Positions 1-5,515 of a DNA stretch of 6,232 bases are shown here, piece after piece (position 1 is the stretch's first letter; every line of letters begins with the position of its first letter). This DNA is from an uncultured Anaerosolibacter sp. (GTDB lineage: Bacteria; Bacillota_A; Clostridia; Peptostreptococcales; Thermotaleaceae): positions 1 to 6,232 of the forward strand of contig CALECF010000187.1 of assembly GCA_937948705.1 (NCBI GenBank). Direction: 5' to 3'. The position numbers and the translations under genes are program-made. Below the pieces are notes generated by a model. It did not search any database and had not been told where the DNA came from. It was given only the letters and a program-made list of their open reading frames with translations.

Positions 1-278
1 CCAAACTTTATTTTTCCTACTGGATGAAAACAAAGTACTGCTAAGAAAATTACAAAGGATAAACAACCTAAATCAATAAGCCAACCTAAATTGACCATAA
101 GCTTTTCAAAAACTCCCCACAACACTTTTAAAAAGGCAGTAGAATCTGTAAATCCTAGAATAATCAGTGCCATAAATATACTGACTGGGACGAGGATAAC
201 ACCCCATCGTAACTCTATTTTATTTTGGGAATGGTTTTCTTCATTTAAGGTATTGGTTTCGTTAATGTTTTCTTTCAT
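1..278 (-). CDS. BCCT-family betaine/carnitine/choline transporter, N-terminal part only
   Basis: Partial gene: the start is at 278 and the reading frame runs off the left edge after 92 codons, of more than 500 usual for the family. An ATG at 278 follows GGGAGG (293 to 288 read on the minus strand) with about 9 bases between, which fixes the start. Residues 1-24 are polar and cytoplasmic-like. Residues about 25-43 form a first membrane segment, and residues about 66-85 a second (GWLIDLGCLSFVIFLAV). The second is followed by HPVGKIKFG, which matches the G-K/N-I-K/R-L/F-G turn after the second helix of BCCT transporters such as OpuD and BetP. Family members carry trimethylammonium compounds across the cytoplasmic membrane by ion symport or substrate antiport. 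It is the last visible gene, 43 bases after the racemase-family gene, and suits import of the MttB-like enzyme's substrate. The family call rests only on this N-terminal fragment; the substrate is inferred from context. Confidence 0.75.
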   Translation of the reverse strand, partial: MKENINETNTLNEENHSQNKIELRWGVILVPVSIFMALIILGFTDSTAFLKVLWGVFEKLMVNLGWLIDLGCLSFVIFLAVLCFHPVGKIKF

Positions 279-321
279 ATACCTGTACCTCCCATAATAT
301 TTTTAATTTTGTTTGTTTATC

Positions 322-1110
322 CTACACGTTTCCATAATAATCTCTATGATTTACTACTGAGTACGCATAATCAAGTAGTGTCCCCCAACTGAATACCGGA
401 AGATCTACTGCTCTTTGTACAGCTCTTGCAAAGGGCTGCATCCCTGTACATTCAAGCATGATGGTTTTGATTTTAGGATTTTTTTCTACAAATGCTTTGC
501 ATATTTTTATCATATCTTTTTCCGACTCATCATAGTAGCTTTCAGGAATTGCAGGTCTTTTTTCGTGATCCCAAAGAGTATCAAATTGTGGACAACCGTA
601 TTCATCCTGTGCACCGGCTATTACAAAATTGCTATTCAGATCAATACCTACGTTTTCAAGATGGGTGTCTGTCAAAAATCTTTTTTGCGCACAAACGATT
701 CCCACGTAGTTCTTAGGACCAATCAACTGTTGAATGAAAGGCACCTGAAGTAAACTCGACATAAATACAGGGACATCTACATGTCCAGCCACGTCCTTTT
801 GAAAGTATGCAAAATACCCACATTCTGCAGCAATGGCTTTACAGCCCATTCTTTCAAGCTTTTTAGCCGCTCTTAGAATCGGCTCTCTACAAGGTGTTTT
901 ATCCTGTTCCCATACTAAGGTATAGTTATCTACACCCTCAGCAATTTCATACTGTATCGGATAACCAAAAGCACTTGCATTTCGCACATCTCCTGGAAAT
1001 CCTGGATAAGCATCATCTAATACCATAATACCTAGTCCCATACCATAGCAGGTATGATTTTTTCTTGTTACAATATAGTTGATATCTCTGTCTCTGCTCT
1101 GATGATACAT
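322..1110 (-). CDS. Aspartate/glutamate racemase family protein
   Basis: Complete 262-residue protein with ATG at 1110 and a TAG stop. A purine-rich GAGGGGGAGAG site lies just upstream (1124 to 1114). Two cysteines sit where the two-lobed, cofactor-independent Asp/Glu racemase superfamily keeps its acid/base pair: C97 in AAECGYFA and C221 in LECTGMQPFARA. Both are followed by typical small or polar residues. The segment VPVFMSSLLQVPFI (113-126) and the end DLPVFSWGTLLDYAYS (236-251) also fit the fold. The superfamily includes amino-acid racemases, hydantoin racemase and maleate isomerase, so the reaction cannot be assigned; the N-terminal region is longer than in classic glutamate racemase. 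The gene is separated from the MttB-like gene by a hairpin and lies directly before the transporter. It may set the stereochemistry of an amino acid or 2-substituted acid released from the transported substrate (inference). No signal peptide is seen, so it is expected to be cytoplasmic. Confidence 0.8.
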   Translation of the reverse strand: MYHQSRDRDINYIVTRKNHTCYGMGLGIMVLDDAYPGFPGDVRNASAFGYPIQYEIAEGVDNYTLVWEQDKTPCREPILRAAKKLERMGCKAIAAECGYFAYFQKDVAGHVDVPVFMSSLLQVPFIQQLIGPKNYVGIVCAQKRFLTDTHLENVGIDLNSNFVIAGAQDEYGCPQFDTLWDHEKRPAIPESYYDESEKDMIKICKAFVEKNPKIKTIMLECTGMQPFARAVQRAVDLPVFSWGTLLDYAYSVVNHRDYYGNV

Positions 1111-1136
1111 TTTCTCTCCCCCTCGTATTTATTTTT

Positions 1137-1209
1137 AAAAACGACTTGCCCTCTCATAAAAGATAGCTTTTGTCTTAAAAAGAGTATCTATCAAAGAAAA
1201 GGCAAGCCG
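1137..1209 (-). terminator. Long three-tier hairpin with T-run between the MttB-like and racemase genes
   Basis: On the minus strand, 17 bases after the MttB-like stop codon, an arm at 1209-1196 pairs with an arm at 1155-1142. All 14 positions pair in RNA, three of them as G-U. The same arms do not fully pair if the plus strand is transcribed, so the structure belongs to the operon's own transcript. Within the loop, 1192-1188 pairs with 1166-1162 (5 bp) and 1182-1178 pairs with 1171-1167 (5 bp, 6-base loop). The outer stem is followed directly by five T residues (1141-1137). This resembles a rho-independent terminator with an unusually large stem-loop. With only five T it may terminate partially, lowering expression of the racemase and transporter genes, or it may protect the upstream mRNA end. 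Confidence 0.6.
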
Positions 1210-1226
1210 TTGGTTTAAATAATACA

Positions 1227-2663
1227 TTATTTCATTGAATTCATATATTCCTGCTGGATTTCATTTAATCTTTCTAATGTAGCAGCATCTAAGGTTGAAC
1301 CTTGGTGCTTTGCCATAATTTCTTGTATCCATTCTTTTGCTTTGTCTAGTACTTCCGAGTCATCAGGATTTTTCATCTTTCTACTGAATAAACTTGGATA
1401 CCAGACTTGTTTAAACTTTTTATAGGTTTCCTTTTCATTCAAATAATGTCCACCATGCCCTACTTTTGATATCAGCTCCAAATTCAGCGTTTTATCATCT
1501 ACTTTAACCCCTCTAGCATAGTGCTTCGTTGCTTCAATAATCTCATCGGCAACGACTACCATCACAGGAGAAACGCTATTACAGTGATCCATAATTCCTA
1601 CGTCATGAACCACATTGGCCTTGCTGAGAAATGTAGAGAATATCTGCATTCCTACTTCTGCAAAAGCCTGGGCATCCAAACTTTTTGAATCACTACAGCC
1701 TGCGGTTCCATAGAAGGGTAAATTATAATAATCAGCCATCTCTGAGGCCGCAGCAATCATTAGGTGAAATTCAGGTGCTGCATAGCTTCCAATACTGGTT
1801 TTCATATCAAATATAGATGGCATAGCGCCTATTATAAAAGGAGCGCCTTCGTTTATCAACTGTGTTATAACGATACCTGTAAGTATTTCTGAAAAGCATT
1901 GTGCCAAAGTTGTAGCCATATTCATGGGCGCCGTCCCGCCCATCATACAATAAGGCATATAGACCACAGGAATTTTATTCATTGCACTCAAGTAGAGTTT
2001 TTCCGTACTTTCAACTGGGTGCATCAACGGTGGTATCGGCTCACAGTAATTAAATATAAAAGGCTTTTCCTGAAGTGCTTCTTTACCCCCTGCAACAATA
2101 GCTGCTATGTCCACGATTTCTTGGATGGTTTCAATGTCATTTGTTGAAAAGTTGATAGGTTTTTCAAAATACTTTAAGGTCTCAATAAAGCTTACCACAG
2201 ATTGTACCTTTGGATCTACATCACTTGAAAGACCTACAGAAAGAACAAAATCTATATTTTCCAAGTTTTGTGCGATCTTACACATCAGTTCTGTATCTTT
2301 TTTTAGAAAAGGTCTTGCCTTATCGGTTTCCACATCTAATATCTCCAGCTGGTCTGCATGGGTTCCAAAGTACAGATTATTGCTACTGTTTAATATCATA
2401 TGGGGATTCTTATTTCTATCATAGATGATTACTTCTTTGGGTACCGAGTCTAATGCCTTCTTCACAAGCTCCCTTGGTATTCTAGTGACACCGTTTTCAT
2501 CGGTATTACATCCATTCTCGTGAAGCAGCTTCAATGTTTTTTCTCCAGATATTTTCATGCCTAATGTTTCCATGATGGTTAAGCTGGCTTCATTGACCTG
2601 TTCCATTGCTTCATCCGATAAAATAGAAAACTTTATATTTCTTTCGGTATTATATTTTTTCAT
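1227..2663 (-). CDS. MttB-superfamily (trimethylamine methyltransferase family) methyltransferase, non-pyrrolysine type
   Basis: Predicted to transfer a methyl group from a quaternary or tertiary amine to the Co(I) corrinoid protein encoded upstream. The protein is 478 residues from the ATG at 2663. The frame stays open back to a GTG at 2678, but that GTG lies inside the Shine-Dalgarno sequence GTGAGGT, 8 bases before the ATG, so the ATG is preferred. Family features (478-residue numbering) include FNYCEPIPPLMH (204-215), GTAGCSDSKSLDAQA (319-333), and the C-terminal GHGGHYL (402-408) with WYPSLFSR (421-428). True trimethylamine MttB carries an in-frame UAG (pyrrolysine) in its C-terminal half; here the frame has no internal stop, as in the glycine betaine, proline betaine and carnitine demethylases (MtgB, MtpB, MtcB). 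The gene follows the dehydrogenase gene by 38 bases, and a hairpin follows its stop. The family is secure; the substrate is unknown, with a betaine favoured because of the neighbouring BCCT transporter. Confidence 0.9.
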   Translation of the reverse strand: MKKYNTERNIKFSILSDEAMEQVNEASLTIMETLGMKISGEKTLKLLHENGCNTDENGVTRIPRELVKKALDSVPKEVIIYDRNKNPHMILNSSNNLYFGTHADQLEILDVETDKARPFLKKDTELMCKIAQNLENIDFVLSVGLSSDVDPKVQSVVSFIETLKYFEKPINFSTNDIETIQEIVDIAAIVAGGKEALQEKPFIFNYCEPIPPLMHPVESTEKLYLSAMNKIPVVYMPYCMMGGTAPMNMATTLAQCFSEILTGIVITQLINEGAPFIIGAMPSIFDMKTSIGSYAAPEFHLMIAAASEMADYYNLPFYGTAGCSDSKSLDAQAFAEVGMQIFSTFLSKANVVHDVGIMDHCNSVSPVMVVVADEIIEATKHYARGVKVDDKTLNLELISKVGHGGHYLNEKETYKKFKQVWYPSLFSRKMKNPDDSEVLDKAKEWIQEIMAKHQGSTLDAATLERLNEIQQEYMNSMK

Positions 2664-2671
2664 ATTAGAAT

Positions 2672-2678
2672 ACCTCAC
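2672..2678 (-). promoter_or_regulatory. Shine-Dalgarno site that decides the start of the MttB-like gene
   Basis: The minus strand reads GTGAGGT here, 8 bases before the ATG at 2663. The GTG at 2678 is in frame but forms part of this site, and the bases upstream of it (A/T-rich, TCAATAAAAAA) hold no ribosome binding site. The ATG at 2663 is therefore the likely start, removing five residues from the longest open frame. Confidence 0.8.
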
Positions 2679-2701
2679 TTTTTTATTGATTCAATGTTTA
2701 C

Positions 2702-3919
2702 TTATTTTAGCGTGCCATTATGGAGATAATCTAACATCTCCTCTTTATCCATATCTCCAAGCCCCAAATATTCTAGTGTATAACCATTCGCATAAAAATC
2801 TCGTTCCAACATAGCAGAGGCAAGGTTGATCATAGAATCAATGACTGGAGTCGCTACCCCAAATTTTTTCCCTAGCTCATGATACACGTGACACCCTACA
2901 GGTATATCTTCTGTTATATATCGATTTTCCATTGTAAATGGACCTGTTCCTATTTGAATCTCATCAATTTGATCAAATGGTATTACATAATCTTCTCCCA
3001 TGTATTCACATCCAAGAATATTTTCCCTTGAAAAGAACTGCTCCTTCTTAAAATACTGTATCCCAACGCCTGCTGCCTCTGCAATAGCACATTCTTCTTG
3101 ATAGAGACTATACTGAACCTTTGAGATAGATGGACAGTAAGCATGAGAATAAATAGAAAAATCATATTTGTTTTCGCCGTAAATGAGTCCCCAGTTCTCC
3201 ATAGTACTAACGCCTAGAATGGTACCTGGACAATGTAGTATTGGATTAACATTACTAAATCCTGTATCCAATACGGTATCTCCGCCTATAGGTCCATCTC
3301 CATTTGTTATAGCATCCATAGATGGGATATATTGAACACTTTCTAAGAAATCTTCCTGATCAGCACTTGGAAGAGACGCACCTCTCAGCGTAATCGCTCT
3401 ATAGTAAACCCTAATACTTGGAAGAATGACCCCACCCTTTATATCCACTCTAGAACCATATGGAGAAGATGACCACCCGCCAATGATTACCTTCTTCGTG
3501 CACCCAGCTTCCCTCATCATTTTTCTTAGAAGTAGAGAACCGTAGTTATCAGGGAAAATATGTATTACCTGTCCATCTTCCAAATGAGGAATCATGGCTT
3601 TAAAGAAAGGCTGGTGTCCAATTGCAGGGGTCGTTACAAGGATAATTCCCGCACCTTTTATTGCCTCTTCAACGGATGTAGTAACTTTCTCAAATTTTGC
3701 GATCCCTTCTCTTTTAAAACCATAAAGATTTAGCTGCTGCCCATAAAAGTTTATACCTTGGCGCTCTACGCCAAAAAGAGTTTTCTCAGCAAAAGGTTCC
3801 ATATCACAAATTCTAACTTTTTTACCTCCGAGGGCACAATCCCCAGCTTGAGCTTTTCCTACTGCACCTGCTCCAAGTACTGCGATCGGCATATCCTTTA
3901 AATAATCCATTCTACCCAT
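2702..3919 (-). CDS. NAD(P)-dependent dehydrogenase, octopine/nopaline dehydrogenase family
   Basis: A 405-residue soluble protein in the expected size range for opine dehydrogenases. The N-terminal Rossmann domain has the nucleotide-binding loop VLGAGAVGKAQA (14-25). Its relatives are the ketopantoate reductase and glycerol-3-phosphate dehydrogenase NAD-binding domains. The C-terminal substrate domain carries NVNPILHCPG (223-232), where H229 matches the catalytic histidine of opine dehydrogenases, and ends with the family-like stretch RYITEDIPVG...GVATPVIDSMINLAS (333-368). Family enzymes reversibly join an amino acid and a 2-oxo acid by reductive amination; some related enzymes reduce 2-oxo acids. 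The start at 3919 is chosen because GGAGG lies 8 bases upstream; an in-frame ATG at 3934 has only a weak GAAGAG before it. The gene starts 26 bases after panB ends. That pairing suggests the enzyme acts on a 2-oxo acid or pantoate-like molecule related to the PanB reaction, or releases a 2-oxo acid from an opine-like substrate; both are inference. Confidence 0.82.
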   Translation of the reverse strand: MGRMDYLKDMPIAVLGAGAVGKAQAGDCALGGKKVRICDMEPFAEKTLFGVERQGINFYGQQLNLYGFKREGIAKFEKVTTSVEEAIKGAGIILVTTPAIGHQPFFKAMIPHLEDGQVIHIFPDNYGSLLLRKMMREAGCTKKVIIGGWSSSPYGSRVDIKGGVILPSIRVYYRAITLRGASLPSADQEDFLESVQYIPSMDAITNGDGPIGGDTVLDTGFSNVNPILHCPGTILGVSTMENWGLIYGENKYDFSIYSHAYCPSISKVQYSLYQEECAIAEAAGVGIQYFKKEQFFSRENILGCEYMGEDYVIPFDQIDEIQIGTGPFTMENRYITEDIPVGCHVYHELGKKFGVATPVIDSMINLASAMLERDFYANGYTLEYLGLGDMDKEEMLDYLHNGTLK

Positions 3920-3927
3920 ATTGTATT

Positions 3928-3932
3928 CCTCC
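3928..3932 (-). promoter_or_regulatory. Shine-Dalgarno site that decides the start of the opine-dehydrogenase-family gene
   Basis: The minus strand reads GGAGG, 8 bases before the ATG at 3919. It overlaps the codons that follow an upstream in-frame ATG at 3934. A perfect site at ideal distance favours 3919, giving a protein that begins MGRMDYLKDM, ahead of the nucleotide-binding strand. Confidence 0.75.
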
Positions 3933-3945
3933 ATCTCTTCACGAT

Positions 3946-4794
3946 TTATTTGAATTCTTTAAACAAATCTTCAAATGCTTCTTGGCTTTCACTGATATGA
4001 TAAACATGTTCTTCTCCGGGAAACGCCATGGTCTTAATATCTTTTACGTATTCCTTCATTGCATTTACAATAATTTCTGCAACATTGGCATACTGCTTTA
4101 CAAATTTAGGGGTAAATGCTTGGAACATGCCCAGCATATCTCCACATATAGTTAGCTGTCCATCACAAGGCAACCCTGCACCAATAGAGTACACGGGTAT
4201 CGTTAGCTTTTTCGCTATATACTCTGTAACTTCTGGAGGCACAGCTTCAACCAGTAAGGCTCTGGCACCTGCTGCTTCAACAGCAAGGGCATCTTTTATA
4301 AGCTCTCTTGCGCTATCCACAGTTCTACCCTGTGCTTTAAATCCTCCCAGCTGTCCTGAGCTTTGGGGTGTTAATCCGATATGTCCAAATACTACGATAC
4401 CTGCATCGCTGATAGCCCTTATTTGGTTTGCAACACTTCGACCACCCTCGAGCTTAATGGCATCCATATCCCCTTCCTTTAAAAATCTTACTGCATTCAT
4501 AACAGCTTCTGGTACTGAGATCTGGTAAGATCCAAAGGGCATATCTCCTATTGCAAAAGTATTAGGTGCACCTCTTCTAACTGCCTGACAGTGAGAAATA
4601 CAATCCTCCATCGTAACAGGTATCGTGCTTTGATACCCTAAGACAACCATTCCCATGGAATCTCCAACCAAAATCATATCCATACCCGCCTGCTCAGCAA
4701 ATGACGCCATCGGAAAATCATAGGCAGTTATCCATGTGACTTTATCATTCATTTTCTTCATTTCCATAAAATCTAAAATCGTCTTCTTTTTCAA
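3946..4794 (-). CDS. panB: 3-methyl-2-oxobutanoate (ketopantoate) hydroxymethyltransferase, PanB
   Basis: PanB moves a hydroxymethyl group from 5,10-methylene-THF to 2-oxoisovalerate, giving ketopantoate, the first step to pantothenate and CoA; the reaction is reversible. The 282-residue protein shows the whole family pattern: WITAYDF (21-27), VGDSMGMV (43-50), AVRRGAPN (71-78), IGDMPFGSY (82-90), KLEGG (114-118), GHIGLTPQS (137-145), GGFKAQGRT (150-158), VEAVP (182-186) and SIGAG (203-207). The metal-binding acids D45, D84 and E116, plus K114 and catalytic E183, line up with E. coli D45, D84, E114, K112 and E181, so it should be active. The start is TTG at 4794, after AAGGGGGA, and it aligns with the E. 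coli N-terminus. The C-terminal tail (about 260-282) is somewhat longer than usual. PanB normally sits with panC and panD; here neither is present, and the gene lies between a corrinoid protein and an opine-dehydrogenase-like gene, hinting at a catabolic or specialised role (inference). Confidence 0.93.
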   Translation of the reverse strand: MKKKTILDFMEMKKMNDKVTWITAYDFPMASFAEQAGMDMILVGDSMGMVVLGYQSTIPVTMEDCISHCQAVRRGAPNTFAIGDMPFGSYQISVPEAVMNAVRFLKEGDMDAIKLEGGRSVANQIRAISDAGIVVFGHIGLTPQSSGQLGGFKAQGRTVDSARELIKDALAVEAAGARALLVEAVPPEVTEYIAKKLTIPVYSIGAGLPCDGQLTICGDMLGMFQAFTPKFVKQYANVAEIIVNAMKEYVKDIKTMAFPGEEHVYHISESQEAFEDLFKEFK

Positions 4795-4800
4795 TATAAG

Positions 4801-4809
4801 TCCCCCTTT
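4801..4809 (-). promoter_or_regulatory. panB: Shine-Dalgarno site supporting the TTG start of panB
   Basis: The minus strand reads AAAGGGGGA, about 7 bases before a TTG at 4794. The next in-frame ATG codons (at residues 10 and 12) have no comparable site and would remove sequence that aligns with the N-terminus of E. coli PanB. The 63-base gap between the corrinoid gene and panB otherwise shows no hairpin or clear promoter. Confidence 0.65.
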
Positions 4810-4857
4810 TTTGTGGTTTCTTAATAAATCGTGAGTACTACTTCTAGCTTTTAATCA

Positions 4858-5493
4858 TTAAGCTATACTGAGAAGCCTCTTGCATAGAGAAATTGCGCCT
4901 CCTGCATCATCTGAATATCCATCAGCATTTATCGATTGTGCAAATTCAGCGGTTACAGGTGCTCCCCCAACAATAATTTTTGCTGATACATTGTTTTTTC
5001 TTAATAATTCTACAGTTTTTTGCATGGACACCATTGTTGTGGTCAAAAGCGCAGACAGCCCAATAACGTCCGGTTTTTCTTTATTATATATTTCTAAAAA
5101 CTTATCAGGAGATTGATCAATTCCTAGGTCAATCACATCAAAGCCACTTACTTCAAACATCATTTTTATTAAATTCTTTCCAATATCATGCAAATCTCCT
5201 TCTACAGTTCCTATTACAATTTTTCCATGACTGGCTATCTTTGTATCGCCCATTTTTGGTTTTAGATATTCCATACCTACCTTCATTGTCTCTGCACACA
5301 TCAATACTTCAGGAATAAATACATCTCCACACTCCATTTGTTTTCCCACCACGTTCATTGCTTCTGTAAGACCTTCTGTCATTATTCTATCTACAGGCAC
5401 TGAAGCATCAAGAGCTTCATCAATCCGTTCAATGACTGAATCCTCATCCCCTTCAATGACACATTCTTTAATTTTCATAATCAAATCATTCAT
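4858..5493 (-). CDS. Corrinoid (B12-binding) methyl carrier protein, MtbC/MtgC/MtqC-type
   Basis: Complete 211-residue protein, the usual size for one-domain-pair corrinoid proteins of methylotrophic methyltransferase systems. Residues about 1-85 form the helical cap domain (B12-binding 2, methionine-synthase cap type). Residues about 90-211 form the Rossmann-like B12-binding domain, with the DxHxxG signature GDLHDIGKNL (99-108) in which H102 is the lower cobalt ligand. SALLTTT (147-153) and GGAPVT (176-181) line the nucleotide tail pocket. It carries a methyl group on cobalt between the MttB-like enzyme and the DHPS-like methyltransferase. The ATG at 5493 is preceded by AGAGGGGGAA with about 9 bases between. 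It starts 22 bases after the methyltransferase stop, so the two are probably co-translated. Its cobalt would need reductive activation by a RamA-like protein, which is not in this window. Confidence 0.93.
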   Translation of the reverse strand: MNDLIMKIKECVIEGDEDSVIERIDEALDASVPVDRIMTEGLTEAMNVVGKQMECGDVFIPEVLMCAETMKVGMEYLKPKMGDTKIASHGKIVIGTVEGDLHDIGKNLIKMMFEVSGFDVIDLGIDQSPDKFLEIYNKEKPDVIGLSALLTTTMVSMQKTVELLRKNNVSAKIIVGGAPVTAEFAQSINADGYSDDAGGAISLCKRLLSIA

Positions 5494-5515
5494 TTTCCAT
5501 TTCCCCCTCTATTCT

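Noticed and set aside
91..297. A 68-codon open frame on the plus strand
   Set aside because: It overlaps the BCCT transporter start, whose minus-strand frame has a strong Shine-Dalgarno site and family motifs; the plus-strand frame resembles nothing known.
322..324. TAG stop of the racemase-family gene as a possible pyrrolysine codon
   Set aside because: The protein already has full family length, the following bases hold the transporter's ribosome binding site and start, and the MttB-like gene here has no amber codon to suggest pyrrolysine use.
1160..1195. Possible promoter for the racemase gene (TTGATA followed by TATCTT)
   Set aside because: The spacing is about 23 bases, too long for a sigma-A type promoter, and both elements fall inside the hairpin stems.
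2681..2695. Short palindrome ATTGA-A-TCAAT near A-rich sequence between the dehydrogenase and MttB-like genes
   Set aside because: The loop would be a single base, so no stable hairpin forms, and on the transcribed strand it is followed by A residues, not T.
4028..4528. A 166-codon open frame on the plus strand
   Set aside because: It lies wholly inside panB on the opposite strand, has no recognisable domain and has no good ribosome binding site; panB has a full set of active-site residues.
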